Assembly (NCBI RefSeq): GCF_029784155.1
Contig: NC_073692.1
Span: 428,773,324-428,837,323 of the forward strand
Reading direction: 5' to 3'
DNA length: 64,000 nt
Origin: Uranotaenia lowii
Taxonomy: Eukaryota > Arthropoda > Insecta > Diptera > Culicidae
Shown one piece after another: positions 1 through 11,085 of the stretch. The notes beneath the pieces are model-generated. The model did not search any database, was not told where the DNA came from, and saw nothing but the letters and a program-made list of their open reading frames with translations. Within the stretch, counting starts at the first letter, position 1. Each line of letters opens with the position of its first letter. Both the position numbers and the translations under genes were made by a program.

Positions 1-116
1 CGTTTCAATCCGTTTTGGATCTTCTTCAGGGACTAAAAAGTTTCGTTTTCTTGTTTTTGTCGACAAGAAAACGACACTTTTTAGTTCCTGAAGAAGATCC
101 AAAACGGATTGGAACG
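1..116. repeat. Near-perfect inverted repeat (hairpin), possibly cut by the window edge
   Basis: Bases 1-54 pair with 63-116 with about three mismatches around a loop of about 8 bp. The left arm starts at base 1, so the element may extend outside the window. It has no coding capacity. It is probably a foldback MITE or the core of one; the family is not recognised. Confidence 0.8.
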
Positions 117-154
117 TTGGATACATAAAACAAAAATCGTTTTTGCTCTAAAAT

Positions 155-1179
155 AGACTGCAAGCCGGAATTTCCCAGAAAAAAACATAAAAATCAGTCG
201 ATTCCCAAACATATAAAATTATTAAAGGAAATTTTTCGCTGAACAACTTTGTGGAAGACTGTAACTTCGTATTTAATTAGGTAAAAAAGTTTTTAGCTGT
301 TTAACAGAGGTATGTCTTTTCGCATTGATAAGCAATAAATTCAATTGACATCCCTGCACTGTGCCTAGTGAGGTATTGCATGGCTACTTTTCATGCAATA
401 AGGCATTTCCCCACTTGTCAGACGAACAGCTGATTTCTCATGTTTACATTATTTCGGCATATCGTGGTAGGGTAAACATAACAACAACATTACGCATGTT
501 CAATGGCCAGATAATAACAAAATACAATTGGCTATGCAATTGTAGTCGTTTTGCAAGCGCACCTTGGTGAGCAGAATATAAATTCGTTATTTAATTTATT
601 GTAAATTCATAAAAAGTTGAGACATGAAGGTATGTTGATGCTCTTAATGAAAGAAATTTTTAAAAGAAAGCATTGAACAGTGCTTATCATCAAAGATCAA
701 AATGACGACCAGTTGGTGTTTACATTTTTCAAAACAAAAACAAAAAGCTACCATACCACAATCTGTCTCAGGAAATACTCTATACCTCGCTAGGCACAGT
801 GCAGGGATGTTAATTGAATTTATTGCTTATCAATGTGAAAAGTCATATATCTGTTTAACAGTTGATAACTTTTTCGCCTAATAAGATACGAAGTTAAAGT
901 CTTCGACAAAGTTGTTCAGTGGAAAATTTCCTTTAATAATTTTATAAATTGGCATAAAAACTGTCAGCTGGTTTGGTTCCACAGAAGAAGTCAAAATGAA
1001 GTTGATTTCTCAGTACAAAATATTCAATTTTCCCATACAAACCTAAAAGTTTAAATTTACTCATGTAAACGTTACTTAAAAATTCTGCAAAAAATCATGA
1101 ATGGGTTTTGGGCCAAGGCGAAGCTTTTTAGACCCCAGGGTTCGAGAAATTCGAAAATGACCCCAAATCGACTCAGTCT
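155..1179. mobile_element. Foldback MITE, copy A of the AGACTGAGTC family
   Basis: Arms at about 211-376 and 786-952 are inverted copies of each other. The right end reads GACTCAGTCT, ending at 1179, and matches the ends of the copies at 12324-13122 and 36179-36984. The left end is shortened: AGACTG at 155 is probably its terminus, with much of the outer left arm deleted. The middle (about 430-770) is extra sequence not found in the other copies. A small open frame at 361-570 lies inside it and looks like chance. Confidence 0.7.
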
Positions 1180-1440
1180 AATGAGCAAGAAGCAATAATC
1201 AAATGCTATTTGTATCGATTTTCTCAAAGTATTTCACAAGGTTTATTTTTTCCTAAGCTTGCAATCCTCAAGTATTGAAATCTGTAGCTTCCTACTCTGG
1301 TTTACAGTATGACCCATAAAAGTATGCGAAAATTTGTCACCAAAGTGCAATCACACTTTTCTAGACGTTAACATGATTTAAAAACTTTTTTCAAAGGCAT
1401 GTAGATGAACATATTAAGGAACAATAACTTGATGTGGTTC
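1180..1440. repeat. Outermost block of the diverged left inverted arm
   Basis: This block is inverted and clearly similar to about 47280-47520. Shared words include CAGTATGACCCATAAAA, a TATCGATT-(TC/GG)-CTCAAAGTATTT stretch and AAGCTTCCTACT-like sequence in the same order. It is non-coding and abuts foldback copy A, which may have inserted at this edge. Confidence 0.6.
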
Positions 1441-2189
1441 AAATCCAGTCTGCTTAGGGGCTAAAGATTCTTCGGCCAAAACTTCATATTGTCTTCCAGT
1501 CAGGTTTATGTCCGCTTCGAGGTATGGCATGGGCTCCATTTTGTTGGAAACCAACTTTCTTGGGTTCATTGAATGTCCATTCTTAAAAAGTTTCTCGTCT
1601 GAGAAAACGACAACCAGCTACTTCTTTTGAACTTAGACAAAAATTGCTCCGGGCGCTCAAGTCTTTGACTAATCGTTGCATGGAACAATTCGAGATATTC
1701 GCTTTCTTAGCCAACCTTTGGACTTTGGATTGATCTTACAGGATTCCGCTTCATTTTTGTCTCGACCGATTTTTAGCGGGACATTTTTAGAAATGTGTTA
1801 GAAATAGTCATGTGTGTTGTATGTTAAATTGCCTGTCACATTTCAATATGGAGATTGACTAAAAAATAAAAACTTGAAAAATATAAAAACAAATAAATCA
1901 TTTTTTTTTATTACAAAAAGTTTAGCAATACCTTGGCCCATAAAGTTTGATGGATTGAAATCTGCCATAAGTTCGATAAATGAAACACATTTTTATTCTT
2001 GAAGCATGCAATGAAGAATGTATTATATGTTTCCCGGATCTATCTGGTCCGGGAAAATCTGTGTAATATTTTGTATAAAAACTTGGCAGAATCCAGGCAT
2101 TCGGTTTAAGAAAATGCAACCCAAATCCGGCAATATCCGGGTAAATTTGGTAAAAATTCAGGTATTACTCAACAAAAATAAATAAATTA
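1441..2189. other. No recognisable gene
   Basis: AT-rich sequence without a supported feature. From about 2030 to 2170 it contains scattered CCGG-type words (TCCGGGTAAAT, GGTCCGGGAAAAT) resembling the degenerate repeats at 2660-3420, 42040-42430 and 62990-63410. Confidence 0.5.
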
Positions 2190-2584
2190 GGCCGGAACAA
2201 ATTTCAAATTCTTCTTTTGTCACTCGGAGTTGGAACATCGCGAGGGGGGGGACAAAAAAAAATAATGCGAAAAACAAATAAATTGGAATAAATTGCACGA
2301 AAGCTTGTACGCAACCAAATTGCATACTATATCATTGTATAAAACCTATAAATCAAGTTTTTTTTTATCAAAAAAATCAATTAAATCAAGAATCCAAAAT
2401 GTGAATGAACTTCCATCTTCCAAAATTTGGTTTTCGGTCTTGTAACCTTTCGAGTATTAGAATTTTTATTTGAAATTCGCTCAAAATACTTCAAACTTTA
2501 TTTATTCCCCCCTTCGGGATTTTGGAAATTACGAAGGGGGGGGGGGGGGTGACAAAAGAAGAATTTGATATTTGTTCCAGCCTT
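2190..2584. mobile_element. MITE with about 36-bp terminal inverted repeats
   Basis: The left end GGCCGGAACAAATTTCAAAT continues to TTTTGTCAC. It is mirrored at the right end by GTGACAAAAG and on to TTGTTCCAGCCTT. The element is about 395 bp, non-coding and flanked by TTA/TAA-rich sequence. The interior holds two long G runs (near 2246 and 2538). Superfamily not determined. Confidence 0.7.
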
Positions 2585-2599
2585 AATGATTTAAAATCG

Positions 2600-3419
2600 C
2601 ATTCAGGCGTTGAGAAAACGTTCATGATTTTTACAAAACTTGGTTAAAAAGTTGTGTTAAGACGACACATATTCTAAGCTAAAGTTGCCAGAATATTTAC
2701 CGGACCAGGCAAATCCGGAAAATTTTCTCTAAAAACCAGGCTAAATCCGAGCATTTGATTTCAAAATTTTAATCCCTTAATCCGGTCCAAATCTTGGAAT
2801 AATTCAAAAAATCAATATTTCAAATACGATTTGAATTTTAGGAATTATTTTCAACAAGTTATGTCGTGAGACGGAAATCAATGTAAATTAATAAATAACA
2901 ATAAAAATCATCAAATTCAATTGAAATATTTTTCCCCACATCAAAACATATCAGGAGATATTGAATCTTATTTCCGGCTTCCAAAAAAACCATTCATTAA
3001 TATTTAGTTAAAACTTGCCCCAAAAATTGTTTTTGGTTGATAAATAAAAAATTATTATCACTCAATTTTTGGTATATTTTTCTAGTTTTTGCAAATGAAT
3101 TGAATGAATCCGGGCAAAAACCCAGTTCAGGCAACCGGATCGGACCGAACTTTTCCTAAAATAAGGATCAAATATCTGGACAAGATTGCATAAAACCGGG
3201 CAATATGACAAACTTATTGTAATCACACCATCGAAATGCTTAAATGTGACTAGCATAGCAAAATTTTAGAACATATTTTTGAAGTTTTGATAAATTTTTC
3301 AAAATAAATCAAGAAAACTTTGTTGAAAAAAGCGGCACATTTCGAGTAAAAAGCGAGACGGCAGGACAATTTCGATAAAAGCGGGACACGTCCCGCTTTC
3401 GCGGTTCAGATGGCAACCC
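2600..3419. repeat. Degenerate CCGG-rich interspersed repeats
   Basis: Repeated short blocks such as GGACCAGGCAAATCCGG, AATCCGGTCCAAAT and CGGGACACGTCCCGC occur in AT-rich DNA and end near GGTTGCCA-type words (GATGGCAACCCTAG at 3410). Similar decayed stretches occur at 42040-42430 and 62990-63410. I cannot assign a family. Confidence 0.4.
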
Positions 3420-3565
3420 TAGAGCTAATACACACACAAAAACATCCTTAAAATTATGTAAACAATACAAAACCTAAACCTAAAAATGTTCGCATTTTTT
3501 AAGTGTCATACTGCACATGATGGTTTAACTCCTACACAACGAGTTGACGAAAATTTTTGAACTTA
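3420..3565. repeat. Block of the diverged left arm next to the mariner insertion
   Basis: On the opposite strand this matches about 46655-46795. Shared words are AAGTTCAAAAAT, a TAACCATCATGT-like string (AAACCATCATGT here) and a CAGTATGACNCNTAA-like string, followed by a TTTTAGG segment. It supplies the sequence on one side of the mariner site. Confidence 0.65.
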
Positions 3566-4733
3566 TAGGGTGTCCCATTATGTCTAAGGACGAATCAAAA
3601 TTAACAGTACATATTAACACAATTTAGGAGCAAATCCATTTTTTTTTTATTTTTTTTTTTTTTATAGTCTTCTTTTACAGTCAATCAATTAAAAATTGGA
3701 TTCCAGTCAATCAGTCAGTCAGTGATCGATTTTTTTTATGGAAAACTTTTTTTGGCACAGACTGATTTGCGATGATTTTTATCACTTTTTTCATTTTTTT
3801 GAAAAGTTTTCGATATAATCTGCAGGCTTCACATATTTTCTCAGATATGATTTGGTATGGGCTCAAAAAATTTCAATCGGTCTCGGTTGAGGAATATTGG
3901 GCGGAATCATTTCATTTGGCTTGATCTGCACTTTGTTAGATTGGTACCAAGCCATCGTGTCCTTGGAGTAGGAACAGATGGAAAATCAGGCCGAATCAGA
4001 ACTGGGTGATCATTATCATGTTTGCGGGTCATGGGCCGCAAGGGATGGCTTAGGCTATTTCGGACGTAAAAAGCTGTATTCATTGTGGAAGTGTACACGA
4101 ACGGCTCGAAGTGCATGTCACACTCACATATGGCTTGACAAACCATTGCATTTTCACCGATTTTTTCTGTAAAATTTGATTCTCCGTCTAGTCAACATTT
4201 TGGCCATCCCAAACAGTGTAATACAGGTCACCCGGAAGCGTTTTGTTATCAAACTTGAAAAGGTTTCGTCGAAGATGATAATTTACATAATTTTCGAGCT
4301 CTTGGTTTAACAGAATCAACTTGTTTTTGACTCCGCTTCGGCTTTTTCTGCTTCCTATATGTCTTTTGACCCAACGTAACCTTGGCCAGATTGACAGTGC
4401 GGAGGGGGGATCTCACATTATGGCCACATCCCGAATTGAGGCAGTCTTCCTACTGGCGTAAGTACGCATGATTTTCTGGTCCAAATTTTTGTCCACCGGA
4501 CCCGGTTTTCATCCGGCAAAATGTTGGGGAAAATATACCATTTGTGCACGATATTTTAGAGCTTTTCTGGGAAAATGCTTCTCATTATAACGAAAAATAT
4601 GAAACTAGAACTTACCATACATAAATTTTTGAGTTGAACTGTACACACACAGCAAAAATAAGCTGTTTTAACGTAATCCAGATTGAGCAAGGTTGTACTT
4701 AAATTGTGCGTAGACATAATGGGACACCCTATA
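3566..4733 (-). mobile_element. Decayed Tc1/mariner (IS630-type) DNA transposon
   Basis: The ends are inverted repeats reading TAGGGTGTCCCATTATGTCT (left) and its near-mirror AGACATAATGGGACACCCTA (right), flanked by TA. The interior encodes a broken transposase on the minus strand. The related arm on the right has the matching unoccupied site near 46658, reading CCTTGTAAGTTC with a single TA, which supports a true TA-targeted insertion. The residues resemble the mosquito DD37E-type (ITmD37E-like) group, but this is recognition from memory and is tentative. Confidence 0.8.
3830..4440 (-). pseudogene. Transposase remnant of the mariner-like element
   Basis: A DDE transposase would cut and rejoin the element ends. 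The clearest stretch is an open frame at 3907-4146 with MVCQAICECDMHFEPFV, STMNTAFYV, then RPDFPSVPTPRTRWL. This aligns by eye with the Tc1/mariner pattern of a VWQA-type motif, a TMN motif, and the second catalytic Asp inside a 'W/RPD' motif. Downstream, out of frame, FRPIFLNRD-like codons may be what remains near the third acidic residue. There are several stops and frameshifts and no intact start. It is not functional. Confidence 0.7.
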
Positions 4734-4744
4734 CTAGGAATCAA

Positions 4745-5335
4745 ATCTAAATCAGACAGAAGATTTATCTACTCTAACCTTCGGTAAAGCAAGATTATCA
4801 CTATAGTTTCGCCATAAAATAAAAACCGTGGAAATGCAATCAGTTGTTTTGATAGATGAATTTGGTTTAGTATTCGATCAGTTTTTTTTTACCTATTAAA
4901 TCCATTTAAGGTTCATGATTCAGGATCAGGAAACCCAAATCCGCAACCATACGAGACCAGTATCCGGGATCGAAGTTCGAGATCAGAATCTGGCAATCCG
5001 GTATCCACGATCAGATTTCGGAATCAATGCCAAAGATTCAGGATCAAGAACCTAGAATCCGATCAAAAAGCCAGAGCTCGGGATTATGTTCAACATCGGA
5101 ATCTTGGATCGTAGTCAGGATCAGAGTTCAGGGACCACGACCAGATTCCGGATTCAGGATCTAACATCACTGTGTGGGATCTGGGTTCAAGATTGAAGTT
5201 CAGGATCTGAACCCAGAATTCAGGTTCGATATCAAGTATCCAATTTCCGAGATCCTGTTCAAGACCGTATACCGGAAAGAAAGTCCTGGTTAAGGATAAG
5301 TCAAGAATCTGGAATCGGCGCTAGTCCTATTTAAG
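4745..5335. repeat. GATC-rich degenerate repeat block with conserved flank (copy 1)
   Basis: From 4915 to 5335 the DNA is a loose tandem of GGATC, CAGGATC and GAATCC-like words with a variable unit of about 10-20 bp. The flank at 4770-4910 (words such as AAGATTATCACTATAG, GATCGAATACTAAACC on the opposite strand) is shared, inverted, with 45300-45440 and 46500-46640. It is probably part of the ancestral duplicated arm rather than a separate transposon. Non-coding. Confidence 0.65.
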
Positions 5336-5576
5336 CCAGATGGTTTGAAAGTGTGTAATTCTACGTGAACTTGACGATCCTGTGTTATAGATAGACATTT
5401 TTTTAACTTTTTATTTTAATATATTCCGCGTTATCCACGTTTCAGTGACCACCATTTTAGTAAAAAAATGAAGTAGGGTCTATTGATGCTATTCTCGAAT
5501 TATAATTATGCTCCATACCTTTTCTGTGTTAATTGAATATTCGATATTATTGATAATGAAATAAAAATATAGAGAT
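5336..5576. repeat. Diverged left-arm block
   Basis: On the opposite strand this shares ATCAATAATATCGAATA, ACACAGAAAAG and CACTTTCAAACCATCTGG-like words with 41790-41985, in order. No gene is seen. Confidence 0.6.
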
Positions 5577-5623
5577 GATAATAGATAATTTGTTGAAATA
5601 TTTTTTTTCCATGAGTTAATATT
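5577..5623. repeat. Target-site duplication, 3' side of the Loa/I-like LINE
   Basis: A 47-bp sequence starting GATAATAGATAATTTG and ending GAGTTAATATT is repeated exactly at 10891-10937. It brackets the LINE precisely. Confidence 0.92.
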
Positions 5624-5821
5624 CAGGTATCAGGTATCAGGTATCAGAATGGGGGTAGGCTTAATAGCGGCACGTTATCCAAACATACGGGAAAATTGTG
5701 CCTAGCCTTTTTATCCAAGATTTCATCATTTACCTGAGAAACCTGAAAAACCTATAAAAGGAAGAAATAAATTCAATCTATTTAAGATGGCATAAAGCCT
5801 TTCCACTAGGGATTATTAGCA

Positions 5822-8800
5822 TTAAAGCTCTTTTCTGCATTCGGTAAGGAATGATAGAATGTTTTTTAAGTTTAATTTCTTAAACTCAGATTCGCTTAAA
5901 GCGTAAGATCCCAGAGTACGAAAACGTAGTCTGGCAAATGAGGGACAGTTACATATAAGATGGAAGGGATCTTCCACATCTGATTCACAACTACCACATA
6001 CTGGAGATTCAGCACGCTGAATGTTGTGCATGTGATAGTTGAGTTTACAATGACCGGAGAGTGCTCTGATCAAGATGCTGCAATGAGATTTATTTAAAGT
6101 TAATAAGTAACTCGATATGATTGGAGATGGTTTTTCTAAAAATAATTTAGTTTGACGACAAGTGTCCAACTCTTCCCAGTATCGTTCATGCTGGTTAGAG
6201 GACCAAGTTTGAATTTGGTTTCGGAACCAACATGGTGATATTGGGACAGCCGGCTCTGGTCCGTAAAATTCCTTTTCCGACCCAGCTCTAGCGAGTTCGT
6301 CGGCGCATTCGTTTCCAAAAATTCCCTTATGTCCGGGTACCCATAGAAGGTTTAATCCATTGCCTTCAGCAAGTTCTTCGATTGCTTTCCGGCATGCGAT
6401 TACCAGTTTTGATCTAGAACTGGAAGCACTGAGTGATTTGATAGCTGCTTGGCTATCTGAACAGAAATAAATTGTTCTGAACATAATTTTCTTTTGAAGT
6501 GCAATTTGCACTCCATACATAATAGCATATAGCTCAGCCTGAAAGACTGTACAATATTTTCCTAGAGGTTGAGCACATTCTATGTTCAACTCGTGACAGT
6601 AAATTCCTGCACCTGCACGGCCGTTTGATAATGAACCGTCAGTATAGAATACAATATGAGAGGATTGAGGATATTTGGTCCTCTACGAAACCTGATAACC
6701 ATTCTTGAGGAGAAGGAAATTTGACTTCAAACCCCATGTAGGGAAAACTACTCGAGAGTGTTAAATCGTTTGGCGCTAGATTAAACTTGTTTAATCTAAC
6801 TAATTCAGGCCACACATTTGTATGATTCGATGATCTTTCGATATTTCCTGACAGCCAGAGACCAACTGCCTGTAGACGGAAAGCACATGAGAAGGCTTCC
6901 TGTTTTAGGAACAAGTGTAGAGGTTTGATAGAAAACAGAGCTTCTAGTGCTGCAGTAGGAGTTGTTGTGAACGATCCGGACATCCCTAAGAGACACATTC
7001 TTTGAAGGTGATTTAGTTTAGTCCGAACTGTTGCAACTTCTCCTTTCTGCCACCACACTAGACACCCATAGGCCAGGATTGGTCTTACTATTGTGGAGTA
7101 AATCCAGTGAATATGTTTGGGTTTGAGTCCCCAGTTTTTCCCGATTGCACGTCGGCATTGTCCGAAGGCCATGCATGCTTTTTGGCTTTTTTACAGAAAG
7201 GCATAGGGAACGGTCAGTTGGGGATATCATTAATTAAGGGACCAAGACCCCACTTTATAGGTACCAATCGACTCAGCTCGACGAGTTACGATGATGTCCG
7301 TTTATTTGTATGTTCGATAAAAACGTTCTTAACACATTAACTCCTATTCTAGGTTTCACGATTTTAATGAAATTAGTATCGAAAAATTGGATTTTTTTTC
7401 CTGTAGGTCGTAGCTCAAAACCAAAAAAAAACAAAATTGTTTAAAATTTGTCTATTCCATAGTAAATATCTTGCTTATGTCGGCTCCAAAAAAGGTAGCC
7501 ATTTGCTCAGCAGCAGTAGCCAGCAATCGCTAAATTAATCACGAGGCGATCAAAAATTTGACAAAAAAACATCAAACTAGTGCAGAGATATGATCGCACG
7601 CCCTGAAACGTGTTAGACCACTAGACCACCAGTGAACGCTTAAAGTAACGATGTTCAAACTGAAAGAGCTTGAAGCATTTTGATAGATAAATTCATCCCG
7701 GTGTCTTGGCGGATTTTCTGTTTGTCGGTCCCATCACAGCAAATGGCATTTCCTTAATGGTGGTTTTGAACAAGCAACGATACCACATGTTTTTGGCTTT
7801 CTTACAGAAAGGCATAGGGAACGGTCAGTTGGGGATATCATTAATTAAGGGTCCAAGACCCCACTTTATAGGTACCAATCGACTCAGCTCGACGAGTTAC
7901 GATGATGTCCGGGAATTTGTATGTTCCATAAAATCGTTCTTAACACATTAACTCCTATTCTAGGTTTCACGATTTTGATGAATTTAGTATCAAAATATTG
8001 CATTTTTTTTTCCTGTAGGACTTATTTCAAAACCAAAAAAAAAAACAAAATTGTTTAAAATTTTTCTATTCTAGAACATATCATGCTTACGTTGGCTCCA
8101 AAAAAGGTAGCCATTTGCTCAGCAGCAGTAGCCAGCAATCGCTAAATTAATTACAAAGGCGATCAAAAATTTGACAAAAATTTCATAAAACAGCAGAGAA
8201 TCGATCCCACGCCATCTAGCATGAGAGTTTAGGAGGTTAACCCCTTGACCACTAGTGAGCGTCGAGATATGTGGCTCTCAAACTTTAACAGTTTGAATTA
8301 TTTGGATTATAAATGAACTCGTTGAATATAAGTTCGTTTATCCTCCAAAAAACGTACTGGGCACCTTTTTTTTATATTGAGTTTAGTAATTTTTGCTATC
8401 GATTTTCTTTAATCATAATCTTTTTTATAGATTAATAATAAATAATTCAGAAATAAGGAATCCATTATTGTGTCATTTATTTCCAAAGATAATTGACACT
8501 CTGTAAGAAAGCCTCCAATCCACTGATAAGTGTATTAAATCGGGTTTTTGATTCTGAATTCGATGTGATCTGACCAGTTTAATTTGGAGTCAAGAATGAC
8601 ACCCAAATATTTAACTTGATCAGACACGGTGATTTCGGAACTATAAAACAGCAGAGGGCGCACCCCTCGGGTGATACGTTTTTTAGTAAATAATACAATA
8701 TTAGTTTTTAGAGGATTAACTGACAGTTCTACATGAGAACACCATCGTTCAACAGAGCGCAGAGCTTGTTGCATTATATCAAATAATGTGCTTATGCACA

Positions 8801-10850
8801 AACCTCTTACCAGCAGAAGATAATCATCTGCGAATCCATAGGTTGGTATTCCACGGTCATTGAGTTTTCTCAACAAGCCGTCTGCAACTAGGTTCCACAA
8901 AAGAGGTGATAGTACACCTCCCTGTGGGCAACCACGTGTGCTAACTTTTGTTATTGAAGCCTGTCTTAAAGACGAATGAAGATTCCTGTTACTTAGCATT
9001 GCGCTAATCCAGTTAGTTATAACACTAGGCACTCCATGAAGTAGTGCCGCATCCATTATTGATGTAAACGAGACATTATCAAATGCTCCTTCTATGTCTA
9101 GAAATGCTCCTAGACATGATTCTTTCTGTGAAAAACTATTTTCAATATTATGTACTACGTTGTGCAGAAGAGTTAATGTTGATTTTCCTGTTTGGTATGC
9201 ATGTTGTGTCGCATTAAGCGGATGTTGGACAAGGCATTCTTGCCTGATATGATGATCAATTAAACGTTCAAGTGCTTTTAATAGAAATGAACTTAGACTA
9301 ATAGGACGAAAGCTTTTGGCTTCGTCGTATGATGATCGTCCCCCTTTAGGGATGAATTTCACGGCTATCTGCCGCCAAAGTTTAGGAATATATCCATGAG
9401 CAAAACTGCTTATCATTATTTTTCTTAATATGTGTTTGAAATGATCGAAACCTTTTTGAAGGAAAACTGGAAATAAACCGTCACTTCCAGGAGATTTGTA
9501 TTGAGCAAAACCATCGATTGCCCATTTGATCGATTCTGTAGTAACTATTTTCCGAGCAAAATGCAAGGAATCTAGACTTCCAGAAAAGAACTCAGGCTCT
9601 ATCGATGAATCTTGATCAACACATCCTGGAAAGTGAGTATTGAATAGACAACTTAATGTTTCTTCGTCGTTTGATGTATAATCACCACTAGGGGTTTTAA
9701 GGTATGAAACCTGATAATCTTTTGATTTGGCTAAGACTTTATTTAACCTACTTGCTTCATGCAAGCTTGAAATGTTTGTGCAGTAGCTCTGCCAACTTGA
9801 GCGTTCGGCAGCTCTTGTTGCTTTCCGGTAAGCTCTGCGAGCCAACTTGAAAGCATCAAAACCTTCCGTGCGCCTTCGGTTCCAAGAGCGTCTGCAGTTT
9901 TTTCGTAATTTACTGAGATTTGAGTTCCACCATGGTGTACTGTTTTTGTTGAATTTCAACGTTCGTAAGGGACACGCTTCTTCATATAAATTTAAAATAA
10001 TTTCGGTGGTTTTTGCAACCACTTCATCCAACTCAGAAGGAGTAGTAATTTCAGGTGTATATCCATGAAATTTAGTAGCAAGATGCTCCAAATATAGGTC
10101 CCAATTAGTTGTTCTAGGGTTTCTGAATGTAATTGTTTCTAAAAACTCACCTGAGTGTTCAAAATAGATAAACCTGTGGTCAGAAATCGATTCTTCGTTA
10201 GGCACATGCCAATTTAAAATTTCCTGAGAAATTGTTCTAGAACAAAGTGTGATGTCAATCACCTCTTCTCTGTCACACCGAACAAAAGTTGGTTTATTTC
10301 CTACATTTAGAATTTCTAAATCAGTGCTGCTTAAATATTCCATTAAATTTAAGCCTCTCAGATTGATATCTGAGCTACCCCATACAAAATGATGGGCATT
10401 GGCATCACAGCCAATTACAAGAGGTATATTTTGTGATTCACAGAATGAAATGACATTTTTTAAATCATCCGTAGGGGATGATTGTTCATATGGTGAGTAT
10501 GCTGAACAGTAGACGTATATTCTATCAGGCAGCGAAACCTGAACGACGCAAATATCTCTTGTTGTTAGATTGGGTATGAGTGTTGCATTTAAAGAATTGT
10601 TTATCAATATACATGCACGAGGCATTATTCGGGCATTAGTCATTCCAATTACACTGAACACAGTAAAGTTTGGTTTGAGCAAATTCCCTAAGTAAAAAGT
10701 TCCATTTCGGAAATAGGGTTCTTGGACCAAGGCGATTGATGCAGTTCCATTAAGGATTAAACGACATAAGTTCAGTGTAGCGGTTCTTTTGTGCTGCAGA
10801 TTTATCTGTGCAACCTTAATAGAAAGCATTTCTATCAAAGAATTCCACAC
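5822..10850 (-). pseudogene. LINE ORF2 polyprotein (EN-RT-RNase H), disrupted
   Basis: Three pieces of one gene. Piece 1 (10850-8535, 771 codons) holds the APE-like endonuclease: INLQH near residue 17, VQEPYF near 41, GCDANAHH near 149 and SDHRF near 222. It also holds RT: GAFLDIEGAFDN, GCPQGGVLSPLL and GFADDYLLLV near 671. It ends abruptly after EFRIK where the insertion at 7180-8544 begins. Piece 2 (7180-6660) resumes with KACMAFGQCRR and the thumb region. A one-base loss near 6660 shifts frame into piece 3 (to 5822): RNase H with YTDGS, FQAELYAI, CSDSQAAI and NECADELA giving the four acidic residues, then CGSC-x8-H-x4-C. Apart from these two lesions the copy is well preserved, so it is fairly young. 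It is not functional as it stands. Confidence 0.88.
7180..8544. mobile_element. Nested insertion built of two tandem copies (period about 611 bp)
   Basis: It interrupts the LINE ORF between residues that are adjacent in the uninterrupted protein, with T-rich ends suggesting a short T5-6 duplication. Copy 1 starts near 7180 and copy 2 near 7790. Each contains ACAGAAAGGCATAGGGAACG, GGTACCAATCGACTCAGCTC and GCTCAGCAGCAGTAGCCAGC at the same spacing, with roughly 5-10 per cent differences by eye. The open frames at 7107-7340 and 7706-7951 are shadows of this duplication. I do not recognise the family; it may be a SINE- or MITE-like element. Confidence 0.7.
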
Positions 10851-10890
10851 ATATTTCCATCACACACAATGAGATAATGGATAATTTGTT

Positions 10891-10937
10891 GATAATAGAT
10901 AATTTGTTGAAATATTTTTTTTCCATGAGTTAATATT
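10891..10937. repeat. Target-site duplication, 5' side of the LINE
   Basis: An exact copy of 5577-5623. Just before it, 10872-10890 repeats part of the same sequence (GATAATGGATAATTTGTT), possibly template slippage during 5' joining. Confidence 0.92.
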
Positions 10938-11085
10938 ACCTTTTTATGGAATGTTGATCTGATCTTAAAAAAGTCAGAATTATGCCACCAATAAGACCGA
11001 TAGGACAACTGACTTTTTATTTTTTCATTGGAAAAAATAGGTCACATAAAAGTTTCCAAATCCAATCGAACAAGTTATAGCAAAT

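Larger units (their letters stand above)
5624..10890 (-). mobile_element. Non-LTR retrotransposon (LINE), I superfamily, Loa-like, with nested insertion
   Basis: Read on the minus strand, the element runs from 10890 (5') to 5624 (3'). It carries endonuclease, reverse transcriptase, RNase H and a C-terminal Cys/His motif. The 3' end is a short tandem tail of TGATACC units (plus-strand CAGGTATCAGGTATCAG at 5624), as expected of target-primed reverse transcription. Exact 47-bp target-site duplications flank it. Only about 40 bp precede the endonuclease frame, so an ORF1 is absent and the copy looks 5'-truncated just before ORF2. RNase H plus an N-terminal INLQH motif and VQEP motif point to a Loa/Lian-type relative. 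Clade placement is from memory. Confidence 0.88.

Noticed and set aside
3978..4172. Plus-strand frame inside the mariner remnant
   Set aside because: Antisense to the recognisable transposase remnant; no motif.
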